DNA of 64,000 nt from Lewinella sp. IMCC34191 (GCF_003390935.1 NZ_QNQZ01000017.1:1-64000), one strand, 5' to 3'; shown: positions 46,101 through 54,052, counted from the first letter of the stretch. Notes: generated by a model from the letters alone, not told the origin. A program made the numbers and translations.

Positions 46101-46732
46101 TCGAGCCGGGCATTCTCGGTATTGTAGGGGTGGATGCCCGGCACTACCAACGTATCCTGAAGCGGAGCATCATCGCCCTGCGCGTGGCGGGTGCGACCAA
46201 CTACGGTCAGCAAAAGATTCTGTACTACCTCGGCGGCGCGGATAATAGCGTCATCAACAACTTCAACGACGGCATCCCTACTCCCCAAACCGGCGGCTTT
46301 GTGTTCCAGGACCTGGCGAATCCGCTCCGGGGATTTGACATCAACATCCGCAACGGGGGAACGTATGTGCTGTCGAACGCCGAGTTACGGGTCCCCGTAT
46401 TCAACTATCTGTTCAACAACTTGCGTTCCGCTTTCCTGCGCGACTTCCAGCTCGTCGGATTTTTCGACGTCGGCACAGCCTGGGCGGGTAAAGATCCCTT
46501 CGACGCGGATAATCCCGTCAACATCACCGAATACCCGGAAGAAAATGCTGACGGTTACAGCCCGGTCCGCGTTCGCGTGCGTCGCTTCCGCGAACCCATT
46601 GTCTACGGCTACGGCGGGGGTATCCGCACCACCCTATTCGGCTATTTCATCCGTGCCGACTACGGTTGGGGCGTTGAAACAGGCAACCGGCAGGCAGGGA
46701 AGTTGCACCTTTCTTTGGGGCTGGACTTTTAG
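43160..46732 (+). CDS. Large exported protein: degenerate peptidase domain, propeller and Omp85-like barrel
   Basis: A 1190-aa protein starting at 43160, which gives a signal peptide (FLLVCCATSVLPAQ). Residues about 30-260 resemble a gluzincin peptidase-MA domain, but the H-E-x-x-H is missing (REAMASVYIEQLLYG) and the usual W-x-x-E-G is W-F-K-P-G, so it is probably inactive. Residues about 295-640 contain repeats of the TolB/WD40-like propeller (L-K-V-S-P-D-G-Q-R-V-A-Y-V; Y-D-L-N-T-G-K-S-T). The last 350 residues look like a bacterial surface-antigen (Omp85/BamA type) barrel, closing with L-H-L-S-L-G-L-D-F. Such fusions are common in Bacteroidota outer membranes, role unknown. Confidence 0.8.
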   Translation: MRILLFLLVCCATSVLPAQTSRVEFGKNRVQYHNDFDNWEKYESDNFITYWYGNNQGIGQAVVQFAEYDFAYIQKMLESRLNEKVQLITYQDITDVKQSNIGNEEVFELTGNQSLTTNTSYLSGTQAKFLGNKAFVYFNGDHTDLRRQVREAMASVYIEQLLYGSTVQEVVQNAVLLNLPTWFKPGLVGYLGQDWSSELDDQLRDILATGEYDDFDDLAADYPRLAGHSMWYYIAENLGRPTVSNLLYLTRINRSVENGFLYVLGSNYETVLYNWQEFYLNRYNEDSRGRSLPTEGVLEVKNKKQLPVTQLKVSPDGQRVAYVLNEIGKYKVYLQDVNTGERKMLLKGGQRNLLQATDYAYPIIDFSPTNQELAIMYEFRDQPKLMLYDLNTGKSTTDILGIRLDRVLSMKYADPSNFLITAIANGFSDVYRYLPASRQAVNITNDHWDDLDATPVNVKGRRGVVFASNRPDTSLLATRLDTLLPIDHFDLFYYDLENTPGELVRITNTPLADERQPAPIDDEHFAYLSDANGIYNRYQAHLETYLDHYEQTIYLPDGTEIVMHGDSVLEALDTMEVDSIVINPIYKERAITEAMTDYATNILKLDGSQTINVGVESYIDQGTTYIRRFNFDTTAARNLTPTAYRRRSYQAAGQIVPQFTNQVKRPQDGIMRPNKINPENSLNDEGLLFQTRFEDTVAPPPVEEVPEDILAEPETTDVQGIPAARPDSTGTRPPLTVVGRDRQRRSPGSIFQGERPVAELNRIYRFRPGQVTSYRTTFRVNYVKTTVDNEPLFNGMNVLVANPDGYTQQPVGILLKGNVTDLLEDYSITGGVRIPTSFNGTEYFLTGSDLKHRLDRTYTFYRRNRRTQQGTYTNSFFDRPRLVEENTLMAQYGVRYPLDIFRSVRATGTIRRDRVQTLPTELAALQSEPLSTERVGLRLEYVFDNTLILGTNLRMGTRYKFYGEVFKSFNLSFDEGFDSQFEPGILGIVGVDARHYQRILKRSIIALRVAGATNYGQQKILYYLGGADNSVINNFNDGIPTPQTGGFVFQDLANPLRGFDINIRNGGTYVLSNAELRVPVFNYLFNNLRSAFLRDFQLVGFFDVGTAWAGKDPFDADNPVNITEYPEENADGYSPVRVRVRRFREPIVYGYGGGIRTTLFGYFIRADYGWGVETGNRQAGKLHLSLGLDF

Positions 46733-46739
46733 GGGAAGG

Positions 46740-47010
46740 GTTGAATTCGTGAATTCGTGAATTACTGAATTAGTGAATTACTGAATGGCTGCCGCACGGC
46801 TCTGGCTTGGCAGGGGGTAAAGGGGATACGGGGCTAAGGGGAAAAGAATGGCGACTCAGCTCGCGGGATAGGGACTGAATTGGTGAATTATTGCATTAGT
46901 GAATGGCTGCCGCACGGCTTTTGTAGGAAGGGGTGAATGGGATACGGGGTAAAGGATGGTAGCTCTGCTCGCTTCGCTCGTGGGGGAGAGATTGAATTGG
47001 TGGATTAGTG
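46740..47010. repeat. Inverted relatives of the 122-bp repeat, downstream of the large gene
   Basis: Two units each contain GAATGGCTGCCGCACGGC and a GGGGTAAAGG-rich stretch; the second also has GCTCGCTTCGCTCGTGGGG. Read on the minus strand they match the order of the 42728-43030 units (CGAGCGAAGCGAGC, then GCGGCAGCCATTC). A short head region of GTGAATTACTGAATT words precedes them. Further on, 47011-47440 shows nothing supported. Confidence 0.8.
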
Positions 47011-47443
47011 GACATTTGAATTAGCTACCGCAGTCCGCTGCTCGCTGACGCTCGCTGTCTGACAGGTACGTACTGCTAGCGTGATCACGAACGAGTAGTC
47101 ATCGCTATCCCAATTGTCCGCTTTTGGAAGTACCTCTTTGCTCAACTAGGGGATGCAAAGAATATTTCTTACTGTTTCCGCGGGCATGGCCTCTGAAGAA
47201 CTTTCGTGTATCACAAATAGTGAACCCACTACGATCGACTATCATAATTGATCGAGAAGATACAAGCAGGTTGCTTCCAGGCTGCTGCGTATTTATGCTG
47301 TCAGGAAGCCCCCCCCGATAGCTGGCCAGTCTTTATAGCGATTGAAATGTGTGTCCAGCGTGTGCCTTCAATTGCATATTGATTCAATAGGGCGGTTTAC
47401 ACCGGCAAAAGAAGGTAAGCTTGCGACCTCTGGCTGTGGTACA

Positions 47444-47826
47444 CCTTCAACGTGCGGCAGCCATTCACCAATTAAAAAGGCAGCGCCTTCACCAATTGAA
47501 TCCGGCAGTGCCTCCAACATGCGGCGGCTATTCACCAATCCAAAAATTCAGCCCTTCACTAATTGAATCCGGCAGCGCCTCCAATGTGCGGCAGCTATTC
47601 ACTAACTCAAAAATTCAGCCCTTCACCAATTGAATCCGGCAGCGCCTCCAATGTGCGGCAGCTATTCACTAACTCAAAAATTCAGCCCTTCACCAATTGA
47701 ATCCAGCAGTACCCTCAACGTGCGGCAGCCATTCACCCATTCAAAAATTCAACCCTTCAACAATTAAAAAGGCAGCGCCTCCAACGTGCGGCAGCCATTC
47801 ACCCATTCAAAAATTCACTAATCCAG
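47444..47826. repeat. Tandem array of about 67-bp units (about six copies)
   Basis: Copies of the start CCTCCAAYRTGCGGCAGC-type word fall at 47444, 47511, 47578, 47645, 47712 and 47778, so the period is 67 (once 66). Each unit contains TGCGGCAGC, TATTCAC and CAATTGAATCC. They share GCGGCAGCCATTCACCAATT with the 122-bp repeats. The array stops at the end of queA. There are no unique spacers, so it is not CRISPR. Confidence 0.85.
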
Positions 47827-47829
47827 TCC

Positions 47830-48894
47830 TTATACAATAAGCATCGCGTCCCCGTAAGCGAAGAACTTATACTTCTCCTTCTGGGCCTGAGCGTAGGCTT
47901 CGAGGATTAGATCGATCCCGCCGAAGGCGCAGGTGGTGATGAATAGGCTGCTCTTGGGGAGGTGGAAATTGGTGAGCAGGTGATCGGGGATGTGGAAGTC
48001 GTAGGGGGGGAAGATGAATTTGTTGGTCCATCCTTCGTTGGTGGCCAGCAGGCGCTCGGCGCTAACGCTGTTTTCCAGGGCGCGGAGGGAGGTGGTGCCT
48101 ACGGCGCAGACCAGGCCACCGTCCTTCTTGGTCGCATTGACGGTCTCGACGGCAGGTTGCTCGATCTTGTAGTACTCGGCGTCCATCTTGTGCTTGGACA
48201 AGTCCTCGACCTCGATGTCGCGGAAGGTACCTAGCCCCAGGTGAAGGGTGACCTCGGCCTTCTTAATGCCGGCCAGTTCCATGCGCATGAGGGTCTCGCG
48301 GCTGAAGTGTAGTCCGGCCGTGGGGGCGGCTACGGCTCCGACTTCCTTCGCGAAGACGGTCTGGTAGCGCTCGGCGTCGCGGCTATCCGCTTCCCGCTCG
48401 AGGAGTTTGGGGAGGGGCGTGTTGCCGAGTCCGTGGAGCTCCTTGGTAAATTCGTCGTTGGGTCCGTCGTACAGGAAGCGGATGGTACGGCCCCGACTGG
48501 TGGTATTGTCCACTACCTCGGCGACCAGGCGGTTGTTGCCCCGCTTATCGTTGAAGTAAAGCTTATTGCCTACCCGAATCTTCCGGGCGGGATCGACGAG
48601 GACGTCCCAGAGGCGGGCCTGGCTGTTCAATTCCCGCAGCAGAAAGACTTCGATGCGGGCCTGGGTTTTTTCCTTCAGTCCGTACAGACGAGCGGGAAAA
48701 ACTTTGGTGTTATTAAATACGAGCGAATCGCCTTCACCGTAGTAATCCAACAGATCGGTAAATTGCTTGTGCTCGATCTCACCCGACTCCCGGTTCACCA
48801 CCATCAGTCGGCTATCGTCGCGGCGCTTACTTGGTGTGCGCGCGATCAGTTTATCGTTCAGCTCAAATTTGAATTGCGACAGTTTGGTCCTCAT
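47830..48894 (-). CDS. queA: S-adenosylmethionine:tRNA ribosyltransferase-isomerase
   Basis: A 354-aa enzyme of queuosine biosynthesis that transfers ribosyl from SAM to preQ1 in tRNA. Conserved QueA blocks: F-x-F-E-L-x-D-x-L-I-A near 9-19, R-x-D-S-R-L near 25, [12 protein letters not shown] near 58-69, A-A-P-T-A-G-L-H-F near 188-196, L-H-L-G-L-G-T-F near 217 and H-x-M-x-x-E near 234. Length is normal. A TACCTTTG element lies 42 bases before the ATG. It has no queuosine neighbours here. Confidence 0.95.
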   Translation of the reverse strand: MRTKLSQFKFELNDKLIARTPSKRRDDSRLMVVNRESGEIEHKQFTDLLDYYGEGDSLVFNNTKVFPARLYGLKEKTQARIEVFLLRELNSQARLWDVLVDPARKIRVGNKLYFNDKRGNNRLVAEVVDNTTSRGRTIRFLYDGPNDEFTKELHGLGNTPLPKLLEREADSRDAERYQTVFAKEVGAVAAPTAGLHFSRETLMRMELAGIKKAEVTLHLGLGTFRDIEVEDLSKHKMDAEYYKIEQPAVETVNATKKDGGLVCAVGTTSLRALENSVSAERLLATNEGWTNKFIFPPYDFHIPDHLLTNFHLPKSSLFITTCAFGGIDLILEAYAQAQKEKYKFFAYGDAMLIV

Positions 48895-48935
48895 CCCGGA
48901 AATATGTTTTTCTAGCGTATATACGAAACAGCGCG

Positions 48936-48943
48936 CAAAGGTA
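48936..48943 (-). promoter_or_regulatory. -7 element TACCTTTG of queA
   Basis: On the minus strand TACCTTTG matches TAnnTTTG exactly and lies about 41 bases upstream of the queA ATG. No good TTTG is seen at -33 (TTTC instead). Confidence 0.65.
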
Positions 48944-48959
48944 AGGGATTCTCACGAAA

Positions 48960-49107
48960 GTAGAGCTCCCTGCGGTCGTGGTAGAGGCCTGCGGCGGTAG
49001 AGCTGCCTGTGGTCGCAGTAGAGGACTACGTCGGTAGAGCTCCCTGCGGTCGCAGTAGAGGACTACGTCGGTAGAGCTGCCTGTGGTCGCGGTAGAGGCC
49101 TGAATAG
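48960..49107. repeat. Tandem array of 37-bp units (four copies)
   Basis: GTAGAGCTSCCTGYGGTCG-type units start at 48960, 48997, 49034 and 49071, exactly 37 bases apart. The internal word GTAGAGG recurs. The array lies between queA and the ABC permease genes, which are divergent. Confidence 0.85.
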
Positions 49108-49142
49108 TGACGATGAGCAAGTACATAACCTACCGGCATAAG

Positions 49143-49300
49143 CCTCTACCGCGGCGATAGCCGCTCTACCATCGGCAAGCAAAGCAAGCCTATCTCTACC
49201 GGCGTAGCCCTCTACCGCGGCGATAGCCGCTCTACTATCGGCAAGCGAAGCGAGCCGATCTCTACTGGCGTAGCCCTCTACCGGCGTCAGCCCTCTACCA
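49143..49300. repeat. Inverted-sense 66-bp array facing the 37-bp array
   Basis: CCTCTACCGCGGCGATAGCC starts at 49143 and 49209 (66 bases apart), each followed by CGGCAAGC and R-AAGC words, and then shorter CCCTCTACCGGCGT units. CTCTAC here is the complement of GTAGAG in the left array, so the two arrays can pair. The gap between them holds no gene. Confidence 0.8.
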
Positions 49301-49347
49301 GCGTCCTCCCTCATCCGCTCATTCCTCCCGTTCGTCGAGAACATTTT

Positions 49348-49363
49348 ACCTGCGCCCCGCCGC
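49348..49363 (-). repeat. Variant copy of the dispersed element in a promoter
   Basis: ACCTGCGCCCCGCCGC, the C variant, preceded by TTTT. It ends four bases before the TACCTTTG -7 box of the permease gene, so it occupies the -33 to -7 spacer. Confidence 0.7.
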
Positions 49364-49367
49364 CCCT

Positions 49368-49375
49368 TACCTTTG
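49368..49375 (+). promoter_or_regulatory. -7 element TACCTTTG of the ABC permease gene
   Basis: An exact TAnnTTTG match about 18 bases before the ATG at 49394. The dispersed element occupies the spacer just upstream. Confidence 0.65.
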
Positions 49376-49393
49376 TCGCTCAACTTAGCGCAC

Positions 49394-50644
49394 ATGGTTT
49401 TATCGAAGGTTATCGCGGAGAGCTTCCGGCAGGCGCGGGCTCAGTTGTTTGGAAACAAACTGCGGACCTTCCTGTCCTTGCTGGGTATTTCCATTGGCAT
49501 CTTCTGTATTATTGGCGTACTGTCTGCCGTACAATCGTTGCAGGATAACGTATCGGGCAGCCTGGCCAAGCTGGGGGATGACGTAATCTACATTGATAAA
49601 TGGCCCTGGCGGGATAACAGCGACGACTGGTGGGAATATTTCCAGCGCCCCTACCCCGACTACGCCGACTACGAAGCGCTGCGCGACAATCTGGCTACCG
49701 GTCAACTGGTCAACTACTGGACGGTACCCGATACGCGGATCATTAAGTACCAGGGTAAAGCAGTGGAGGGCGGCTACCTGTTCGTGACCACCTATGAACT
49801 GGACCGGCTCTTCAATATTGAAGTGGACCGCGGCCGCTACTGGTCGACTACGGAATACCGCAATGGTAGCGACCGGATTTTGCTGGGGCATTCGATTGCC
49901 GAGCAGCTATTCGGTCCCATCAACCCGATCGGAAGGGAGGTGAAGATGCAGGGCCGTAAGTACCAGGTGATCGGCACACTGGCGCCGGCGGGAGACGACC
50001 TGATCAATCCGCTCGACTTCGACGACGCCATTATGGTGACCTATAACAACGCCGCCCGCTTCATTAATCTAGACAACCGGAACCGCTACGGGGGGACCAT
50101 CGGCGTCAAGGCCAGGGAGGGAGTAGACATTCAACAATTGGAGGACGATATTCGGGGTATCCTTCGCGCCAACCGGCAGCTGCGCCCCCGCGAGGACGAC
50201 AATTTCGCGCTCAACAAACTCAGCATGACCGCCGATGCGCTGGGCAGCTTTTTCGGCGTCCTGAACCTCATCGGCTTAGTCATCGGGGGCTTTTCGATCA
50301 TCGTGGGAGCCATTAGCGTGGCGAACATCATGTTCGTCAGCGTAAAGGAACGCACCAGCCTCATCGGCGTCAAGAAGGCACTCGGGGCACGGCAGTACAT
50401 CATCCTGCTCGAGTTCCTCACCGAATCGGTTATCCTCTGTATTATCGGCGGTATGATCGGGCTGGCCATGGTCGTGGGGGTTACTTCGATCCTGAATGTC
50501 TTTCTGCCAACCTTTCAAATCACCCTCAGTCTGTTCTACGCCGTTACCGGGGTCGTCATTTCGGCGATCGTTGGCGTGCTGGCCGGGCTGATACCGGCTC
50601 TGCTGGCTGCCCGGATGGATCCGGTAGAAGCGATGCGCAGCTAG
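49394..50644 (+). CDS. MacB-like ABC transporter permease, 416 aa
   Basis: The start at 49394 follows a TACCTTTG box and gives the expected N-terminus (A-R-A-Q-L-F-G-N-K-L-R-T-F-L-S-L-L-G). One N-terminal helix (about 23-43), a MacB-type periplasmic domain (about 50-265) and three C-terminal helices (about 285-310, 335-360, 375-400) make a four-helix FtsX/MacB permease. V-K-K-A-L-G-A near 324 is the coupling helix. No ATPase gene is adjacent, so it must use a separately encoded one. Confidence 0.87.
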   Translation: MVLSKVIAESFRQARAQLFGNKLRTFLSLLGISIGIFCIIGVLSAVQSLQDNVSGSLAKLGDDVIYIDKWPWRDNSDDWWEYFQRPYPDYADYEALRDNLATGQLVNYWTVPDTRIIKYQGKAVEGGYLFVTTYELDRLFNIEVDRGRYWSTTEYRNGSDRILLGHSIAEQLFGPINPIGREVKMQGRKYQVIGTLAPAGDDLINPLDFDDAIMVTYNNAARFINLDNRNRYGGTIGVKAREGVDIQQLEDDIRGILRANRQLRPREDDNFALNKLSMTADALGSFFGVLNLIGLVIGGFSIIVGAISVANIMFVSVKERTSLIGVKKALGARQYIILLEFLTESVILCIIGGMIGLAMVVGVTSILNVFLPTFQITLSLFYAVTGVVISAIVGVLAGLIPALLAARMDPVEAMRS

Positions 50645-50683
50645 TGCCGAACAATCTACCGGCCGGCCGGGGTTGCTCTGACC

Positions 50684-51145
50684 ATGCAGCAAGCCTTATT
50701 CGTTGCGGGGGCCTTCGGCGCCGGCGCCCTGGTTTCTCTTTACCTGACGGTCAATTCCATGGTGACCGAAAAAGTGGGTTCCCCCGTGCAGGCCAGTTTA
50801 CCGTACTTTCTTCTCGCCTTTACGGTGACGTTGATTGTCTTTCTGATCCGTGACTCGCCGGGGAGCCTGCCCAAATTTTCGGAAGTCCCCTGGTGGGCGC
50901 TACTAACCGGGATCGGCGGAGCGACGGCCGTCCTGCTGTCCAATTACCTGATCGAGGAGATCGGCCCGGACCGCTATTTCGTGGCGGGGGTGGCCGGCCA
51001 GGTGATCGTTTCGGTCGCGCTCGCGCACTACGCCTGGCTGGGCGTGGAAGAAAACGCGATCAACTGGCAGAAGGTAGTGGGCGTACTGCTCTCCATTGGC
51101 GGCGTACTGCTGGTCGCTCTCGGTAACGCAGCCTCGGCGGAGTAG
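50684..51145 (+). CDS. DMT-superfamily membrane protein (DUF606/EamA-like)
   Basis: A 153-aa protein with five hydrophobic segments in the arrangement of the YdcZ/DUF606 branch of drug/metabolite transporters: V-S-L-Y-L-T-V-N near 17-24, P-W-W-A-L-L-T-G-I-G-G-A near 69-80 and a closing helix I-G-G-V-L-L-V-A-L-G-N. Such proteins often work as pairs. Substrate is unknown. It follows the permease gene after 39 bases. Confidence 0.8.
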   Translation: MQQALFVAGAFGAGALVSLYLTVNSMVTEKVGSPVQASLPYFLLAFTVTLIVFLIRDSPGSLPKFSEVPWWALLTGIGGATAVLLSNYLIEEIGPDRYFVAGVAGQVIVSVALAHYAWLGVEENAINWQKVVGVLLSIGGVLLVALGNAASAE

Positions 51146-51148
51146 CGG

Positions 51149-51901
51149 CTACTGGACGCGGCGAACGGCGGCGTCGGAGAAACCCGCCTGGCGGACCCGC
51201 TTGCGGAGCGCTTTGGCCTCTTCCTGAAAAAAGAACTTGCCGGTAAAGACCCGATTGACCTTCCCGACCTTCGCCATCCACGCGTCGGTAAATCCGGCAG
51301 CGCGTAGTCGCTCCAGCATAGCTTCGGCGTTGGCCACCTTGCCGTAGGAACCTACCTGAACGCCGAACAGCATAGCATCTTCCGAAAAAATTTCGGGTGT
51401 TTCTTCAACCTCTTCAACGGGAATGGAGCCGGCCTTGGCGGTCACCTGGGTTGGAGCTACGGGTGGTCCGGCTTCCGCCTTTTCCCGCTCGGCCCGGGCC
51501 CAGGCACCGCGTTCGCAGGTCGGCCCGTCAGTACCCAGTTCGATAACCCGTAAGCGAACTTTGGCTACGCCCATGCGGAGGAGGCCGATGTCGTCGGCGG
51601 CGGCACGGCTCAGGTCGAGGATCCGTTGCGGGTGGTGGGGACCACAGTCGTTCACGCGTACCTCCACGGATTGCCCGCTAACCACGTTCGTGACTTCCAG
51701 CCGGGTGTTGTAGGGATATTCCTTACTGGCGGCGGTGTAGGCTTCCTTATCGTAAGTTTCTCCCGTACTGGTCGGGAGAGCGTGAAAGCGATCGGCGTAA
51801 TAGCTGGCCATGCCCTCCGTCTGTTGGGCACCGGCGGGTATGACCATCGCCAGGAGGATCAGCAGCGATAGGATACGGGCAAGGTGGGAAGAGGTAAGCA
51901 T
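51149..51901 (-). CDS. RlpA-like lytic transglycosylase with SPOR domain
   Basis: A 250-aa exported protein. Signal peptide (LILLAMVIPAGAQ), then a double-psi beta-barrel (about 28-115) with G-M-A-S-Y-Y-A near 29 and N-D-C-G-P-H-H-P-Q-R-I-L-D-L-S-R-A-A-A near 78-96, as in septal RlpA proteins that cleave denuded peptidoglycan. A linker leads to a SPOR domain (about 175-250) that binds such glycans at the septum. It probably acts during cell separation. Divergent from the sigma factor gene. Confidence 0.88.
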   Translation of the reverse strand: MLTSSHLARILSLLILLAMVIPAGAQQTEGMASYYADRFHALPTSTGETYDKEAYTAASKEYPYNTRLEVTNVVSGQSVEVRVNDCGPHHPQRILDLSRAAADDIGLLRMGVAKVRLRVIELGTDGPTCERGAWARAEREKAEAGPPVAPTQVTAKAGSIPVEEVEETPEIFSEDAMLFGVQVGSYGKVANAEAMLERLRAAGFTDAWMAKVGKVNRVFTGKFFFQEEAKALRKRVRQAGFSDAAVRRVQ

Positions 51902-52244
51902 GTACTGGTATTAAGAAGGAGAAATAGCTCATTAGAGCTTCGTGTAGATAAATAATGTACGTACCTGTAACAAAATGGTTCGCCCGGTCATTGAGGGGAA
52001 AGCGCTTGATCAGGTCTGAAGCATCGGCTGGCAAACAATCAACTTCAACCGGTTCGGCATTCAAAACAGGGAATAGTAGCCAGGCTGCATTTTCCCAAAC
52101 ACGGATGAAGAGCCGCTTGATATTGTCTCGATTTCAGTCAGCTATTCGGAGCCGAATTAAGCGGCAAGCCTACCGAAGGTGGGAATTAGTACACGAAAAC
52201 ACTACATTTGAGTTAAACCATTTTCATCACGTAACGGCAGTCCG
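51902..52244. promoter_or_regulatory. Divergent regulatory region with -7 element TACATTTG
   Basis: This 343-base gap separates the RlpA gene (minus) and the sigma factor gene (plus). TACATTTG at 52203-52210 fits TAnnTTTG and lies 34 bases before the sigma factor ATG. I see no other structure. Confidence 0.5.
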
Positions 52245-52805
52245 ATGCAGACGCAACTAGAGGATACCCCCCTGTTCGAAGCCATCAAACGAGGAGAACA
52301 TCACCGTATTGATCAGCTTTATCTGCAACACCGGGATGCCTTCGTTACCTACGCCCAACGTCAGTTGTACGCTACGGAAGCGGATGCGGCCGATTGCTTT
52401 CAGGATGCTGTCATTGCTTTCTATAAAAATATCGTAAGCGGCAGATTAACGGAACTAACGTGTTCCATCCGGACTTATCTCTTCAGCGTCGGAAAACGGC
52501 TTGTCTACCGGCGCAATCAAAAGCGGCAGCGGGAACGCCCGACCGACCACGAAGAGGGTATCAATCCGGCGGACGAGTTGGACTGGAGCCTGATCGATCG
52601 GTTCGAACACGCCCACCAGCGGGAAATACTGCAGGCGGCCATGGATAAGATCGGTTCTCCGTGCCGGGAAATTCTGACCCTGTACTACTACCACCACTAT
52701 CCGATCGAAAGCATTGCGGAATCCGTAGACCTACCGTCGGCGGGCGCCACGCGTATCAAGAAAATGCGTTGTCTTAAAGAGCTGAAGAAGCTCGTCAAAC
52801 CCTGA
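52245..52805 (+). CDS. ECF-type RNA polymerase sigma factor
   Basis: A 186-aa sigma-70 family protein. Region 2 spans about 20-90 (A-D-A-A-D-C-F-Q-D-A-V-I-A-F-Y, the typical D-C-x-Q-D block), and region 4 about 125-180 contains the helix-turn-helix (Y-P-I-E-S-I-A-E-S-V-D-L-P-S-A-G-A-T-R-I-K-K). It directs the polymerase to a set of stress or envelope promoters. The next gene, with a membrane segment, starts five bases later and is the probable anti-sigma partner. Confidence 0.88.
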   Translation: MQTQLEDTPLFEAIKRGEHHRIDQLYLQHRDAFVTYAQRQLYATEADAADCFQDAVIAFYKNIVSGRLTELTCSIRTYLFSVGKRLVYRRNQKRQRERPTDHEEGINPADELDWSLIDRFEHAHQREILQAAMDKIGSPCREILTLYYYHHYPIESIAESVDLPSAGATRIKKMRCLKELKKLVKP

Positions 52806-52810
52806 CCCTC

Positions 52811-53566
52811 ATGAAACCTGAAGACCAGCAAGACCGAATCGATGCCTACCTCAATGGCCAGCTGGCCGACCCGGAAAGCTTCGAGCGGGAAATGGAAGCG
52901 AACCCACAACTGCAAACTGAAATGGAAGCTACCCGTATGGCCCTGGACGCCATCCACATCAGCGAAACCGCCCGCCTGAAGCACCGCCTCCAGGAACTAG
53001 AAGCCGGGCTGCGGGGAAATCAGGATCAGCCCCAGGCCAAGGTCGTATCCATCAACCGCCGGCGCGGCAAATCCTGGTATTCGTACGTCGCCGCCGCGGC
53101 AGCAATCCTCTTATTGGCGGGCTATTTTATCCTGCGCCCCGCCGCCCAAAACGATGCCGTGCTGGCCATGGCGGCCTACGAGCCCTACGACAATATTGCC
53201 TTCAGCATTACCAAGGGGGGATCGGACGAGGTAGACCGGGCCGACGCCTACATCGCCTACGAACGGGCGGACTACCCGGCCGCCGAAGCTGCTTTCCAGG
53301 CCCTGTCGAACCCTTCCCTCCCCGACCGCTTTTACCTGGCCCAGAGCCTCCTCGCCCAGCAGAAATTCGCCGAATCGGCCACCCTATTCGAGGAGCTTTC
53401 CACGATGGACGACTTTAATCTCCACGAAGAGTCCGAGTACTACGCCGCCCTGGCCCGCCTCGGTATGGGCGAACGGCAACGCGCCGTGAGCAGCCTGGAA
53501 CGCATCACGAGCGACGCCAACCACGCCAGCTACGCCGAAGCCACCGAACTGCTCGAGCAGCTGTAA
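52811..53566 (+). CDS. Probable anti-sigma factor with C-terminal TPR-like region
   Basis: A 251-aa protein with a charged cytoplasmic N-terminus (about 1-90), one membrane segment (about 94-108; S-Y-V-A-A-A-A-A-I-L-L-L-A-G-Y), and a periplasmic helical region with paired helices (A-D-Y-P-A-A-E-A-A-F-Q-A-L; F-A-E-S-A-T-L-F-E-E-L) resembling TPR repeats. Position five bases after the sigma gene and topology support an anti-sigma role, but no zinc-finger motif is present. A copy of the dispersed element lies right after the membrane segment and encodes I-L-R-P-A-A-Q. Confidence 0.7.
   Translation: MKPEDQQDRIDAYLNGQLADPESFEREMEANPQLQTEMEATRMALDAIHISETARLKHRLQELEAGLRGNQDQPQAKVVSINRRRGKSWYSYVAAAAAILLLAGYFILRPAAQNDAVLAMAAYEPYDNIAFSITKGGSDEVDRADAYIAYERADYPAAEAAFQALSNPSLPDRFYLAQSLLAQQKFAESATLFEELSTMDDFNLHEESEYYAALARLGMGERQRAVSSLERITSDANHASYAEATELLEQL
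53126..53149 (-). repeat. Variant copy of the dispersed element inside a coding sequence
   Basis: Core TCCTGCGCCCCGCCGC plus flanking bases, 24 bases identical to the parA upstream copy (41276-41299). It encodes the end of the membrane segment (F-I-L-R-P-A-A-Q). Confidence 0.65.
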
Positions 53567-53575
53567 ACCACCCGT

Positions 53576-54052
53576 ATGACCTCCAAGATCGGACTCGAAG
53601 ACGTCCGTTTCCACGCCCCCCACGGCTTCTTCGACGAGGAGCAGGTGATGGGCAACGAATTCAGCATCGACGTGACCGTGGAGGCCATGGTTATGGACGC
53701 CGCGGAGCACGACGACCTCGGCGGGACGGTCAACTACGCTACCATCTATTATCTGCTGCAGGCGGAAATGAAAAAACCTACGCGGCTGCTGGAGGCGCTC
53801 GCCCACCGCATGGCCGGGCGGATCAAAAACCAGTTCGACGGGGTGCAGTCCGTTACGCTGAAGATCCGCAAACTGCACCCCCCGCTCGGTGGGCGCGTCG
53901 GGGCGGCCTTCGTGGAGGTGACGCTATCCGATAATGCGCCGGGCATGGCTGCCGTCCCCGGCCAACATACCTTCGAGGACGACCCGGACGATTACGATGA
54001 TTCCGGATTCGGAGACGGTGGAAATTTCGACTTTAGCAAGTTCAATCTTTGA
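53576..54052 (+). CDS. folB: Dihydroneopterin aldolase
   Basis: A 158-aa enzyme of folate biosynthesis that converts dihydroneopterin to hydroxymethyl-dihydropterin. FolB blocks: G-L-E-D-V-R-F-x-A-P-H-G-F-F near 6-19, E-E-Q-x-M-G-N-E-F near 21-29, D-L-G-G-T-V-N-Y-A near 48-56, L-L-E-A-L-A near 71 and K-L-H-P-P-L-G-G near 102-109. The first 120 residues are the normal domain; an acidic tail of about 35 residues (E-D-D-P-D-D-Y-D-D) is extra. It follows the anti-sigma gene by nine bases. Confidence 0.92.
   Translation: MTSKIGLEDVRFHAPHGFFDEEQVMGNEFSIDVTVEAMVMDAAEHDDLGGTVNYATIYYLLQAEMKKPTRLLEALAHRMAGRIKNQFDGVQSVTLKIRKLHPPLGGRVGAAFVEVTLSDNAPGMAAVPGQHTFEDDPDDYDDSGFGDGGNFDFSKFNL

Noticed and set aside
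47444-49300. Tandem arrays considered as CRISPR
   Set aside because: Units follow directly on each other with no unique spacers, unit length is 37-67 bases with internal repeats, and no cas genes are present.
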